Shown here: in pieces, positions 42,101-50,758 of the stretch
Layout: the number at the start of each line of letters is the position of its first letter
Numbering within the stretch: the stretch's first letter is position 1
NCBI GenBank assembly: GCA_050485645.1
Contig: JBJHBT010000014.1
Coordinates: forward strand, 38,820 to 102,819
Origin: JBJHBP01 sp050485645
GTDB lineage: Bacteria; Pseudomonadota; Gammaproteobacteria; Steroidobacterales; Rariloculaceae
Direction of reading: 5' to 3'
DNA: 64,000 bases
Position numbers and translations under genes: made by a program
Notes under the pieces: model-generated
Seen by the model: the letters and a program-made list of their open reading frames with translations, nothing else
Database searches by the model: none
Told to the model about the DNA's origin: nothing

Positions 42101-43454
42101 CCAGCGCATCGTGAAGGCCCTCACGCACGCGCGTGAGCAGGGTGGCGAAGTCGGGCTCGCCGGTAAGGTCCGCGCGCAGCACCAGTGTGTTCACCAGCGT
42201 GCCGATCAGCGGCTCGGCCCCGGGGTGCTGGCGGTTAGCCACCGGCATGCCAATGGCGATGTCTTGGTTGCCGGTGTAGCGGTGCAGGAGCACGAACAGC
42301 GCCGTCAGCAGCACCGCCGCCAGTGTGCTGCGATAGCGGCCGGCGACGGCGGTGAGGGCGGCGGTGTCCTGCGCGGGCAGCGCCAGGCGCAGCCTGGCGC
42401 CGCGGAAGCTTTGTTGAGGCGGACGTGGCCGGTCGACGGCAAGGGTTGTCGGTTCCAGGTCCGCCAGGCGCTCCCGCCAGTATTCGAGTTCCACGGCGTG
42501 GCGCTGCTTGAGGAACCAGCGCCGGTGCCATTGCGCGTACTGCCGGTAGCCCGGCTGCAGCGAGGAAGGCCCGGCCAGGTTGCCTGCGCGCCGGGCGTTG
42601 TAGGCGTCCGCCAGGTCCCGCGCGAAGACGTCGAAGGACCACTGGTCGCCGATGATGTGGTGCATGCTGGTGAGCAGCACTGCGTCGTCGGGGCCGATTC
42701 GAAACAACGCCACCCGCAGCAGCGGGTGGCGGGTGAGATCGAACGGGCGGCGCACGAAGGCGCCCAGCCGGCGGCGCACCCGTTCTGGATCGACTGCCGC
42801 GCCGCCGGTGCGGATGTCCAGGTCGCTGAAATCGGCATCCAGGTGTTTGCTGACCACCGCTTTAGCGCCGCTTGCGCTGCGCACGAACGTGGTGCGCAAC
42901 GCCTCGTGACGTGCCACCACCTGGTCCAGAGCATGGCGTAGCGCGGCCACGTCCAGCCGACCCCGCAGTCGCAGCGCCTGGCCGATGTTGTAGGCGATGC
43001 TCTGCGGCGCCAGCTCATGCATGAACCACATGCGTTCTTCCGAGAACGACAGTGTCGCTGGCTGCCCGGGGGTGGTGCCGTTGGCAGTGTGACCGTCGAC
43101 TCTGTGGCGGGACACCCTGCGGTGCGCCAGCGCGTCCCGGACCCGTGCCGTCAGCGCATCGAGCCTGGGGGTCTGCAGTACTGTAGTTGGCGGCAGCGAC
43201 AGGCCAGAACGCTCGTTGATGCGGGAGAGCAGCCGCATGGCTAGCAGTGAATCGCCGCCCTGCGCGAGAAAGTCGGCCGCGGCGTGAGCGTTGTTGGTGC
43301 CAAGCACTTCTGACCAGACCTCGGATACCAGCCACTCCGGACTGCTGGCCTCGGTGGTCGCGGGACGGTTGCCGTCGGCGGACAACGTCAGTCCGGCCCG
43401 CGCCGGTACCGCGTGGGCGGGCCGGACGGGATCGCCGTGTGAGCTGACTGCCAT
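39183..43454 (-). CDS. NRPS PCP-C-A-PCP-TE (terminating module)
   Basis: 1423 residues. An N-terminal carrier domain has GGDSLLAM (Ser69). Condensation about 130-560 has SFSEERMWFMHELAP and HHIIGDQWSFDVF. Adenylation about 590-1090 has VIYTSGSTGRPKGVVVPQ, FDISVLELLLPL, LMQATPSTWHLLLETG, GGETLSPEL and NMYGPTETTVWSSC. Carrier 2 has FFDLGGHSMLAVRV (about 1130), and a type I thioesterase has GFSFGGIIAYEMA (Ser about 1260). By-eye code DILQLGMVW is very close to glycine codes. It probably accepts an intermediate from the C-A-PCP protein at 25151 and releases the product. A palindrome lies just upstream. Confidence 0.93.
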   Translation of the reverse strand: MAVSSHGDPVRPAHAVPARAGLTLSADGNRPATTEASSPEWLVSEVWSEVLGTNNAHAAADFLAQGGDSLLAMRLLSRINERSGLSLPPTTVLQTPRLDALTARVRDALAHRRVSRHRVDGHTANGTTPGQPATLSFSEERMWFMHELAPQSIAYNIGQALRLRGRLDVAALRHALDQVVARHEALRTTFVRSASGAKAVVSKHLDADFSDLDIRTGGAAVDPERVRRRLGAFVRRPFDLTRHPLLRVALFRIGPDDAVLLTSMHHIIGDQWSFDVFARDLADAYNARRAGNLAGPSSLQPGYRQYAQWHRRWFLKQRHAVELEYWRERLADLEPTTLAVDRPRPPQQSFRGARLRLALPAQDTAALTAVAGRYRSTLAAVLLTALFVLLHRYTGNQDIAIGMPVANRQHPGAEPLIGTLVNTLVLRADLTGEPDFATLLTRVREGLHDALAHQDAPFELLVQELNLTRDPGRPPLFGVMFNMLNTPLGELRFDGLEWSRFEFDRGAAQFDLTLHVDTEHDRSVVFEYATDLFTRDTVRRLANHWQRLLRAIIDGEHQRPIAHLPMLSGDELELLERWGRGPSTALPAETLAALLGPALRQHAGSGALSCGNSRMTYADLDRAAQGLAEVLRARGIGRGQRVGLCVQRSIALVVAQLAVMRAGAAWVPLDPTWPRERLDYMLEDAGLELVLTDSGSRAALARQAQSTLELDANGLPTQGAQNSGEPQTWSTALDAGPEDPAYVIYTSGSTGRPKGVVVPQRAVVNFLCSMTERPGLAAGDRLLAVTTPSFDISVLELLLPLATGAETVIAETADVTDGRALTRLLNSHEITLMQATPSTWHLLLETGWPGRRSLRALVGGETLSPELGSRLLARCAEVWNMYGPTETTVWSSCWRVSEPLSTGVSLGAPVANTIIRILDERLRPCPIGVPGEICIGGAGLASGYLHRAELTAERFVTNPADPEEPLYRTGDRGRWRHDGRLEHFGRLDFQVKVRGHRIEPGEIEAQLLAHPELAGAVVTTANDGDESRLLAYVAPWNRMPGSDALRHHLGQWLPDYMIPQQFVELDAIPLLPNGKVDRQRLPAASAHQPRGVQAVPPRTDLEHALWRIWQNTLSVSGFGVYDNFFDLGGHSMLAVRVVDRIREELGHRCSLPTLFRHPTVATLADALLSSQTAAGESLVPLQPLGELPPLFCICGIHLYQALADCFAPRRPVYGVFVAEEMHFVQDPRNNLQAPGVKRLAAAYLRTIRARRPQGPYHLIGFSFGGIIAYEMAQQLCSQGQSVELLCVLDSDLPGEARYGLGWRFRQILRRFRRHISPGTASTPDDASTGGDDDETIADRSTGYLAAMRHYRAAPYDGLALFIEATDAGDDTSWGWNRLANRLRIHRVSATHLGLLQTPAVDEVAQLIGSTLDAAGPASHKSGS

Positions 43455-43490
43455 CCAGCAATGTTAGCCGAGCCGGTCATTGGCTCAATG

Positions 43491-43509
43491 TGACCTTGCG
43501 CACAGGTCA
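43491..43509. promoter_or_regulatory. Palindrome TGACCT-N7-AGGTCA upstream of NRPS 2
   Basis: A perfect 6-bp inverted repeat with a 7-bp spacer, 37-55 bp upstream of the NRPS 2 start codon, in a typical operator position. Confidence 0.5.
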
Positions 43510-43825
43510 TCTCCCCCTAGCGGTGCGGTAACTTTCGGCGTGTTCCAGACGCTGCGGATTGCCCGCGCCTGGCCGTGTGTCCTGGTTGCCATGATACCTG
43601 TGCCCCCGGCTGGCGCTCTACCGGGCAGGGCACGGGGCGCGGGAGGGCTGTCGGAGCAGGCATAGCCGAGCCGATGAAGCTGGGTCCTCCTGTTACAATG
43701 ACATTCAAGATTCTGGTGCTCCCGGCCGATGCTTTCGGGGGTGAAGCAACGGATAGACGACTCGGGTTACTGTGCTGTTGTGCGCAGTTTCTCTGAATAA
43801 CTTATTGGATCAAGATATTGGCGAT

Positions 43826-43850
43826 CACTACCTTGACTGCCAAGGTAGTG
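43826..43850. promoter_or_regulatory. 10-bp inverted repeat upstream of the 2OG oxygenase
   Basis: cactaccttg and caaggtagtg are separated by 5 bp, 50 bp before the GTG start. No T-run follows, so an operator or 5'-leader hairpin is likelier than a terminator. Confidence 0.5.
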
Positions 43851-43900
43851 CTGGATAGTGTCTGGGCCAAAGATTGATTCGACCAGCAGGCAGGTGGGCA

Positions 43901-44737
43901 GTGTCGACCGAGGGCTCTCAAGTGACCGGCAGTGTGATCAGGCCGCTGGATGTCGAATTGCTGAAACAGCAATTCGAAAGCGGTACCCCGTTTCCTTTTT
44001 TCTGCATCGAGGATTTTCTGGAGCCGGAATTCGCTGCCAGCGTCGCTGCAGCCTATCCGACTTATGCCGAAGCTCGTGGCATAGGGAGCGAGTTTTCCAA
44101 AGTCAATGAGCGTTTGAAGGTCCAGATTACTGACTACGCCCGTTTTCCGGCGCCAGTAAAGCGGTTGGCTGCTGAACTGTCGAGCCGTGCTTGGTTGGAG
44201 GCCCTCGAGCGCATTACCGGCATCTCGCAGCTCCTTGTCGACGAGGAACTCGCTGGTGCAGGTATGCATCTCACGGGTTCGGGTGGCCGGTTGGATGTGC
44301 ACGTCGACTTCAACTACCTGGAGCATCGCAAGCTGCACCGGCGGCTCAATATCCTAGTATACCTCAACCCCGAGTGGCACCCTGGTTGGGGCGGCGCGAT
44401 CGAGCTATGGGACAAGGATGTGAGCCGCTGTGGCCAGTCCTTCGTACCGAAATTCAACCGCTGCGTAGTTTTCCAGACCAGCGAGTTCAGTTTTCATGGC
44501 GTTACGCCGGTCACGGCACCCGAAGGCATGGTGAGGAAGTCATTCGCCGGGTATTACTACACGCGCGAGGCTCCGCCAAATTGGGACGGTACCGCACACA
44601 GCACCGTGTTTCGCACGAGGCCTGCGGAACGTTTCAGCCGTAACATGCTTATGTCGCTGGAGCGGGTGCAAGACAGAACCCACCGATCGCTGCAAAGCTT
44701 CAAGCGAAGACTGAAAAAAGTATTGGGCCAAGATTGA
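43901..44737 (+). CDS. 2-oxoglutarate/Fe(II)-dependent oxygenase
   Basis: About 278 residues from GTG 43901, which has an SD-like caggtggg 8 bases upstream; a TTG start at 43874 is less likely. The metal triad is visible as HVDF (HxD) and SFHG, followed by the 2OG-binding Arg region MVRKSFAGYYY. LNILVYLNPEWHPGWGGAIE and FNRCVVFQTSEFSFHG are the standard core of this double-stranded beta-helix family. Relatives hydroxylate small molecules or protein side chains. It starts a run with a GMC oxidoreductase and an SDR, so sugar or peptide tailoring is plausible. Confidence 0.85.
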   Translation: MSTEGSQVTGSVIRPLDVELLKQQFESGTPFPFFCIEDFLEPEFAASVAAAYPTYAEARGIGSEFSKVNERLKVQITDYARFPAPVKRLAAELSSRAWLEALERITGISQLLVDEELAGAGMHLTGSGGRLDVHVDFNYLEHRKLHRRLNILVYLNPEWHPGWGGAIELWDKDVSRCGQSFVPKFNRCVVFQTSEFSFHGVTPVTAPEGMVRKSFAGYYYTREAPPNWDGTAHSTVFRTRPAERFSRNMLMSLERVQDRTHRSLQSFKRRLKKVLGQD

Positions 44738-44747
44738 TGCCTTTCCG

Positions 44748-46469
44748 GTGCGGCTGACCCTCCCCTTGGACGTCACGCGTCAAGTTTTCGATGTCATTGT
44801 CATTGGTACCGGCATGGGTGGTGCCACGGCGGGGTACCAGCTGGCTAAGGCAGGGCGCAGGGTGCTGTTCCTGGAAAAGGGGCCCTTCATTCACGCGGAG
44901 CTGGAGGGTGCGCCTGATGGCCTGCGTGATTCAGAGCTTGTCCACGGTCTTGGCGCCCGGTTCCCGAACACCAGATCAGGGGATGATGCAGCCGGTTATG
45001 GCAGCTGGCCTCACCGGGCGCGACTGGTCAGCAATATCGGGAACCTGGATTTCTCGCTTCCCATCGGGTGCGGAACGGGGGGGTCCACCATCAACTATGC
45101 CGCAGGTCTTGAGCGGTTTTCGCCCGTCGATTTCGCGCCGCGAGCGAACTTTCCGTCTGCCGAATACTCTTCGCTTCCGGATACATGGCCGATTACTTAC
45201 GATGAGCTCTGCCCCTACTACGAGCAGGCCGAGACCCTGTTCGGCGTCAGGGGCACACAAGACCCCCTGTTCCAAGGAGGGGCTTCTGTCCTAAGTGAGC
45301 CTTTCCCGATATCCGCGACGGACGAAGAGCTGCAACGATCGTTGCAGGCAAAGGGCTTGCATCCGTATCGGGTACACGCTGGCTTCAAGGGGGTTCCCGG
45401 ATGCGATGGCTGTCCGACGAGTGTGTGCGCGCGACGGTGCAAGAGTGACTCGGCATGGGTTTGCCTGGTTCCCGCCTTGATGCAGCATGGGGCGCGTATC
45501 ATGGCGGATTGCGAGGTGGTTCGTCTGGAGTCAGACGAATCCCGTGTGACGGCCGTTCACTGTAGGCGTGGGGGTCAGGCGTTTACCTTGCAAGCGGAGG
45601 ACGTGGTACTCGCTGCAGGTGCTCTATCGACCCCGGTCTTGCTCCTAAAATCTGCCTCGCGATACTGGCCGACGGGCCTGGCAAACGTGTCCGGGCTCGT
45701 AGGCCGGAACCTGATGTTCCACGCCGGGGATTTCATCGCCTTACGCGGCTCTGGGGGGGGCGGCATAGTGGGGCCGCGCAAGTCACTGGCTTTGAACGAC
45801 TTCTACGTTGCAGGAGAGCAGAAGCTGGGGACTTTTCAGATGTTGGGTGTGAGCCTGAGCGCGGGCTCAATCGTCCGGTATCTTCGAGACTCATCAGAAT
45901 CGACTGCGGCATGGTGGAGCTTACTGTCCAGACCTGTACCCGTATGGTGGCGAAAACTGATGAGCCCGCTGTTGCGTATCGGCGCTGAGGGCTTCTGCCG
46001 CCTGAACGGCTTTTCGGGCGCCCCAATATGGGCCAGCATTCTGGAAGACCTGCCTTACGAGCATAACCGGGTGTATCCAGACCCGGACGATCCCGCTAAT
46101 GTTGTTATGGAATATCAGTTCTCGGATGAACTCCGCATGAGGATCGAGTTGTTCCGGAAGCTCCTGAAAAATGCCCTGGGTGAAAAATCAGTTTTCGTGC
46201 TATCCCCGGCATATAAGATCGATTACCCACATGCTTCTGGCACATGTAGGTTCGGCGAAGATCCGCGGGAGAGCGTACTGAATCGGAACAACAGAGCGCA
46301 CGGGCTGGAAAACTTGCACATCGTGGACGCCTCGTTCTTTCCTTCGAGCGCCGGCACGAACCCCAGTCTGACCATTGCCGCGAATGCACTCCGCGTAGCC
46401 GATGTCATCAGTCAGAAAACCCACTCGCAACGAGACGCGTGTGGCCGTGAGATGACTGCTTCGTCGTGA
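44748..46469 (+). CDS. GMC-family FAD oxidoreductase
   Basis: 573 residues from GTG 44748, 10 bp after the oxygenase. The FAD-binding loop is VIVIGTGMGGATAGYQLAKA; GCGTGGSTINYAAGLERFSP and the C-terminal ASGTCRFGEDP and VDASFFPSSAGTNPSLTIAA are diagnostic of GMC oxidoreductases. Members oxidise alcohol groups, often of sugars or cyclic alcohols, to aldehydes or ketones. A Cys-rich stretch (GCDGCPTSVCARRCKS) at about residues 215-235 suggests a metal-binding or electron-transfer element, seen in some sugar dehydrogenase subunits. The SDR gene follows 15 bp downstream. Confidence 0.85.
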   Translation: MRLTLPLDVTRQVFDVIVIGTGMGGATAGYQLAKAGRRVLFLEKGPFIHAELEGAPDGLRDSELVHGLGARFPNTRSGDDAAGYGSWPHRARLVSNIGNLDFSLPIGCGTGGSTINYAAGLERFSPVDFAPRANFPSAEYSSLPDTWPITYDELCPYYEQAETLFGVRGTQDPLFQGGASVLSEPFPISATDEELQRSLQAKGLHPYRVHAGFKGVPGCDGCPTSVCARRCKSDSAWVCLVPALMQHGARIMADCEVVRLESDESRVTAVHCRRGGQAFTLQAEDVVLAAGALSTPVLLLKSASRYWPTGLANVSGLVGRNLMFHAGDFIALRGSGGGGIVGPRKSLALNDFYVAGEQKLGTFQMLGVSLSAGSIVRYLRDSSESTAAWWSLLSRPVPVWWRKLMSPLLRIGAEGFCRLNGFSGAPIWASILEDLPYEHNRVYPDPDDPANVVMEYQFSDELRMRIELFRKLLKNALGEKSVFVLSPAYKIDYPHASGTCRFGEDPRESVLNRNNRAHGLENLHIVDASFFPSSAGTNPSLTIAANALRVADVISQKTHSQRDACGREMTASS

Positions 46470-46484
46470 AAGGAGGTCGGAGTC

Positions 46485-47240
46485 GTGCGATTAAAAAAAG
46501 AGATGTCTGGCGAGCGGGTCGTGGCAGTGACCGGTGCGGCAGGTGGCCTGGGGCAAGCATTGGTCCGGACGTTTCTCGACGCTGGGTTTCAGGTCGCAGG
46601 CTTCGGCCGTGCAGATCAGCCTCCTGATGGACTGACTTCGCCGGCTGTCGCAGACCGGTTCCGCTGGTACCGCGTCGATGTGTCCGAATGGCCACAGGTC
46701 GAGCGTGTTTTCAAGACCGCGCTTGCTGACCTCCAGAGGGTCGACATCCTTTTCAACAACGCAGCTGTATATCCCCGCGAGGACTTCCTGGATGCCCGCG
46801 TAGCGGACTGGGCGAACGCCGTAGCGATAAACCTACTCGGGCCAGCATATTGCACCCGCGCTGTCCTGCCTTCGATGATCGAGCGTGGTTACGGTCGGAT
46901 CTATAATGTCGGATCGTTCGCTGACGGCGGCCCTCTACCTAAATCCTCCGCTTATTCGGTCTCAAAGGGAGGGCTGCATGCCCTATCCAAGGCTGTCGCC
47001 GCGGATATAAGAGACCTGGGCCTCAATATCCAGATTCATGAGTGGGTACCTGGCCATCTCAAGACTCGAATGAGCGACTTTACCGGCCTCGATCCCGAGG
47101 TGTCAGCAGCATGGGCACGACAAATGGTGCAGGCGGATCGTGCATCGGGCGACAGCGTGCTCTTTGTCAACGACGCCGAGTACGTTCCGCCGATACGCCT
47201 GAAAGACAGGGTACTGGGCCTTCTCGGTTTACGTCGCTAG
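46485..47240 (+). CDS. Short-chain dehydrogenase/reductase
   Basis: 251 residues. GTG 46485 is chosen because a perfect SD aaaggaggt (46469-46477) lies 7 bases upstream; ATG 46503 is internal. The cofactor loop is TGAAGGLGQALV, the active site has NNAAVYPR, YNVGSFADGG and YSVSKGGLHALSKAV (YxxxK). It probably acts on the product of the GMC enzyme or oxygenase, as the three genes form a compact redox cassette. The oppositely oriented membrane gene begins 41 bp away. Confidence 0.87.
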   Translation: MRLKKEMSGERVVAVTGAAGGLGQALVRTFLDAGFQVAGFGRADQPPDGLTSPAVADRFRWYRVDVSEWPQVERVFKTALADLQRVDILFNNAAVYPREDFLDARVADWANAVAINLLGPAYCTRAVLPSMIERGYGRIYNVGSFADGGPLPKSSAYSVSKGGLHALSKAVAADIRDLGLNIQIHEWVPGHLKTRMSDFTGLDPEVSAAWARQMVQADRASGDSVLFVNDAEYVPPIRLKDRVLGLLGLRR

Positions 47241-47281
47241 CAGAAGTCCCCTTTGGTGGACGTGTCGGAAGGCTGCTTGAT

Positions 47282-48448
47282 TCAGAAGATCGTGTGGTAA
47301 ACCCCGCGTGCAATGGTCGCCAGAAAGCCGTCGATCAGTTCGCCGGGCGAATGCGAGATGCCAATCACAAGACTTAGAGCGAGCACGCAGGCGTAGTCCA
47401 GGCGATTGGGTCGCTCGTATAGCCACGACGGTCGAAACTTGAGTAGCGCGATCAGGGTGACGAAGACCAATGAGCTCACGTGAAAGTTCAGCCACCGCCC
47501 GTAGTCTCCGGCAAGAATGTATAAAGGAAAGAATGCAAGGCCTGACGCGACGACCGCGAGGCCTCCCAACTCGAGCCGCCGACTGCCCTGCAGCAGCACA
47601 CGGAACCCGAGCAGACACACCATGTATACGAGTAGGTAACTCCGGAAGTGCTCCGAAAGTAGCCGCCCTGGATGCATCCGCGCCTGCTCAGGAGGGCTCC
47701 CGAGGTAGTCGATTGCGCCGCCGCATATCTGGGGGTCCAGGCCGCGCTGCACTATCTGGGCGCAGATCACTCCTGGATCCGGAACGTGGATGTTGGCGAC
47801 CGCATAGAGTCCTCCCGCGAGCGCCAGCAGACCAGGAATGACGATGATCGCAACGCGAAGAGCAATGCTTGCGTTGCCCGGCAGGACCAACCACATCGCC
47901 ACCCAAAGGAATGGGAGGAAGAAGACGTTGCCCTCATGCGATGCGACCGCCATGGCGTACGCGAGCATGGAGAGAACGCAGCAAATCAGACTGCCGCGGC
48001 CCCTCATGGCTGCGACTATGAGCGGCAAGAAGGCTAGGTAAACGAGGATTTCCTTGCGAACCGCCCCCTGTGGATCGTTGAACCAGAAGAACACAACGAA
48101 ACCGGGTGAGATCAGCAGCAAGAATACTTTTTGCGGAGTCCCGAGCGTCAGAGTGGCGGTTCCAACGACAACGAAAATTAGCGTTACAACAACGCCTTGC
48201 AGCAGGATGAGGAGGAGTAAGGGACTCGTTCCGAGAAGATCCGAAAGTCGTAGCAAAGCTGACCCGAAGATCCCTCTCCTCGCTGGTGAGCCAAGGCTGT
48301 TGATTAGCCAATCGCCCTGCTTCCAGCTGTTGCCGCCCGCTGTATAGTCGACGGACAGCAGCCACAGTATGTGCAGAAGAGTGATCCCAAGGATGAGTGC
48401 GAGCCCGAAGGTACGCCAGGATCGCCAATCACTGCTTTGACTATGCAT
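47282..48448 (-). CDS. Multi-pass membrane protein of unknown function
   Basis: 388 residues from ATG 48448, where a gaggc SD precedes the start; the frame is open farther upstream but without membrane character. About ten hydrophobic helices alternate with short loops (FGLALILGITLLHILWLL, LLLLILLQGVVVTLIFVVVG, LCVLSMLAYAMAVA). No catalytic motif is recognised. A short periplasmic stretch with four cysteines lies near CAQIVQRGLDPQICGGAIDY. Its place among glycosyltransferase genes suggests a role in polysaccharide assembly, perhaps polymerase or acyltransferase-like, but this is only position. Confidence 0.7.
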   Translation of the reverse strand: MHSQSSDWRSWRTFGLALILGITLLHILWLLSVDYTAGGNSWKQGDWLINSLGSPARRGIFGSALLRLSDLLGTSPLLLLILLQGVVVTLIFVVVGTATLTLGTPQKVFLLLISPGFVVFFWFNDPQGAVRKEILVYLAFLPLIVAAMRGRGSLICCVLSMLAYAMAVASHEGNVFFLPFLWVAMWLVLPGNASIALRVAIIVIPGLLALAGGLYAVANIHVPDPGVICAQIVQRGLDPQICGGAIDYLGSPPEQARMHPGRLLSEHFRSYLLVYMVCLLGFRVLLQGSRRLELGGLAVVASGLAFFPLYILAGDYGRWLNFHVSSLVFVTLIALLKFRPSWLYERPNRLDYACVLALSLVIGISHSPGELIDGFLATIARGVYHTIF

Positions 48449-48530
48449 TATGAATCGCCTCGGATTTTCAGGAGACCGTATTGGTTGAGTCAGGCCGCAA
48501 TGGCCGACCCTTCTTGCTGACAAGTGTCTG

Positions 48531-50165
48531 TCAGGAATTTTGAGGGCATCTGACCTGCAGGATGTAGCCTGGGCTAAGAAGGGTGTCAAAAGTTGCAAAG
48601 GGTACGTATTCGCAAGATCGATCATGAAGGACTTGACGAAGTCCAAAGGCGGCCTCTCCCGGCAGACCGGGCCAAGATGCGTGAATAGAGGTTATGTAGA
48701 AGGTGGTGCCATCTGTCGGTGCAGCATCGAGTACAAAGCGCGCCAGCGGGCGAAAGTCGCCGCGCATCCGTGAAATGACGTACATCTTGGCCCAGCCCAG
48801 CGAGTCGTTTCGCAACATGTCCTCGATTCGTTTTGAAAAGAGATCATCGTCCATGTGATTCCACTCGGCGCCAAAATAGGACGGATCTATTGCGCCACTC
48901 TGGGTCGACAGGGTTGGCACATAGGAATGATGCGTGATCAGCGCCCCCCGTTCGATCATCAGCGGGATCAACCGAAAAGACCCAAAATAGTGCACCACAT
49001 GCGACGGGGGTAGCGCGGCCAGGGTTGAGACCAACTGGTCGCTGGCACCCTCGACAATTTGTGGCGGCCATTTTGTTACCACGCGCAACCCAGTGCCGGC
49101 GAATACAAATGTCAGCAGAGTCAGGCCTCCGATGGCGAACGCGCGCCGGCTGTGAGTTTCGGGCCGCGATAGGCAGTCGATCACGGCGGCGGTCAGCACG
49201 GCGAAGATCCCCAGCATCCATACCAGATGGCGCGAACTTACGGCCGGATACTTGCCGATTGCCGCCAGCCCCAAAAAGGTTAAAGAGATGGCTACTCCAA
49301 ACAGTGTCAATCCCGCAAGTCGAGACCGCGCGCGCGCGCGCAAAAAAAATAACGCGGCCAGGGCGACAGTAGATAGAACCAGCAAGACGGCCGCACCTCT
49401 TCTCTGAAAGAGTTCTAGTGCGGCATCGAAGAATGCCACCACCGCAGCCATCCCCTGACTTCCATAGGCGTCGGGGAAGGCGGTTAACTGGATTTCAGTC
49501 GCATGACTGATCTGGAGGTAATAGCCGAGGGCTATAACTGCCACCAAGCCGCCAAGCGCGATCTCGTGCCCGCCAAGCTGCCTCTGTGCGAGACGCATGA
49601 AAAGGAACACCGTCACCACGACGCAGGCACCGACAATGGTGGAAACGCCGATAAGCAATCCGACCAGAAGGATGGCGACATCGCGTGAGTTGAAGGCGTC
49701 ACTCCGGTCCTTGGCGTAGATCCAGGCGGCGAAAATCGCGAAACCGACGATATCGAAGGCGTAGAATTTCAACATGGATGCGTTGATTAGGAAGGGCTCG
49801 TGAGACAGCAGTACAAACAGTCCCGCGGCGATCGGCAGCGGGCGCCTCCCGAAAGCGCCAAGTAGTGCGACCAGAATGCCACCAAGTGTCAGCGCGATCA
49901 TGACAATGCGCAACGTGCGAATCGAAAGTTCGGAGATGGCGTGAAATAGTAGGTTGAACAGCGGCGGCGCCGCTTGCTGTGCCACAGGCAAGGGACCAAA
50001 GGCTTGCGCACGGCTGTCCAATGGGTAGTTGAGCAGCTGTGAGATTTCATCAATCCAAATGCTGCGGTTGGTCCAAAAGTACAGCTGTATGGCGCCGAAG
50101 AATACGACAAGAGCCAGGATCATCAACCTAGGTGGAGTGACGGAGCGGACAATATTACTTAACAT
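48531..50165 (-). CDS. Multi-pass membrane glycosyltransferase-like protein (GT39/ArnT-type)
   Basis: 544 residues from ATG 50165 (another ATG at 50234 is less likely). The N terminus has a helix followed by NRSIWIDEISQLLN, which resembles the first periplasmic loop with an acidic pair in GT-C transferases such as ArnT/PMT. About ten more helices and a C-terminal periplasmic domain (SYVPTLSTQSGAIDPSYFGA, YITSIHASWPGLPGEAAFGL) follow. GT-C enzymes use polyprenyl-linked sugars at the outer face of the inner membrane. The gene lies upstream of the unknown membrane gene in the same orientation. Confidence 0.7.
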   Translation of the reverse strand: MLSNIVRSVTPPRLMILALVVFFGAIQLYFWTNRSIWIDEISQLLNYPLDSRAQAFGPLPVAQQAAPPLFNLLFHAISELSIRTLRIVMIALTLGGILVALLGAFGRRPLPIAAGLFVLLSHEPFLINASMLKFYAFDIVGFAIFAAWIYAKDRSDAFNSRDVAILLVGLLIGVSTIVGACVVVTVFLFMRLAQRQLGGHEIALGGLVAVIALGYYLQISHATEIQLTAFPDAYGSQGMAAVVAFFDAALELFQRRGAAVLLVLSTVALAALFFLRARARSRLAGLTLFGVAISLTFLGLAAIGKYPAVSSRHLVWMLGIFAVLTAAVIDCLSRPETHSRRAFAIGGLTLLTFVFAGTGLRVVTKWPPQIVEGASDQLVSTLAALPPSHVVHYFGSFRLIPLMIERGALITHHSYVPTLSTQSGAIDPSYFGAEWNHMDDDLFSKRIEDMLRNDSLGWAKMYVISRMRGDFRPLARFVLDAAPTDGTTFYITSIHASWPGLPGEAAFGLRQVLHDRSCEYVPFATFDTLLSPGYILQVRCPQNS

Positions 50166-50313
50166 GTCGTTCTCTAAAAAATTACGGGCGGTATGAAACT
50201 GGCTCTTTCGAATTTCCAGTGAGTTAGGTGGCATGGGTATTGATTGGCCGTGTACCGGTCAAGGGGTTTCTGGGCAGTGTGTTGCAGTTAACGGACTGAC
50301 CATGTCGCCAGAG

Positions 50314-50440
50314 CTATGTCTGCAGCGTCGAAATTGCGCTGTACCGCGCCTGTGCCGGTGTCCGGTGGCCATGACGCTGGACGAGCCACTGCTCGTTGTT
50401 GTAGTAGGACACCCGATCATCGAGCCAAGGAGACACCCAA
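50314..50440 (-). pseudogene. IS3-family OrfB transposase C-terminal remnant
   Basis: The minus strand encodes WLDDRVSYYNNEQWLVQRHG followed by HRTPAQARYSA, which matches the end of IS3-family integrase cores (D.. YYNNER.H..LGYRTPAQ). The upstream part of the gene is missing. Confidence 0.7.
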
Positions 50441-50695
50441 GTCGTGCGTACACGTGTCGCAGACTTTCCGGCCGCCGCCTGAGACACCGGCCTCCCGGCA
50501 CGGGAGGCAGCGCGATGGCGATCAGACTCGATTCGGAGGCTCGCATGACCACAATATCCTCTGCCGGGCGCGGGCATAGCAACCGCGCCGTCGACCGACT
50601 GCCCGGCGTGCACGAGCTCGCTGTGCGTTACTATCTTCATCAACAGGACATCGGCGCGACCGACGGGCGTGGCCGCAAGGCGCACCGGCCGAGCC

Positions 50696-50758
50696 TTACG
50701 CCGCAGGCGCCTTCAAGACCGCCACGATCTGCGTGCCGCTGTATTTCGACTTTTTCAT
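50696..50758 (-). pseudogene. IS3-family OrfA N-terminal remnant
   Basis: From ATG 50758, with a perfect aggagg SD, the frame gives MKKSKYSGTQIVAVLKAPAA and a stop. This matches the start of IS3 OrfA (MKKSRYTEEQIV..LKEAEAG), cut by a premature stop. Continuing frames lead into the OrfB remnant, with most of the element deleted. Confidence 0.65.

Larger units (their letters stand above)
43455..43900. other. Divergent intergenic region between NRPS 2 and the 2OG oxygenase
   Basis: About 445 bp without a recognisable gene. It contains two perfect inverted repeats (annotated separately) and probably the promoters of both divergent transcripts. Confidence 0.6.
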
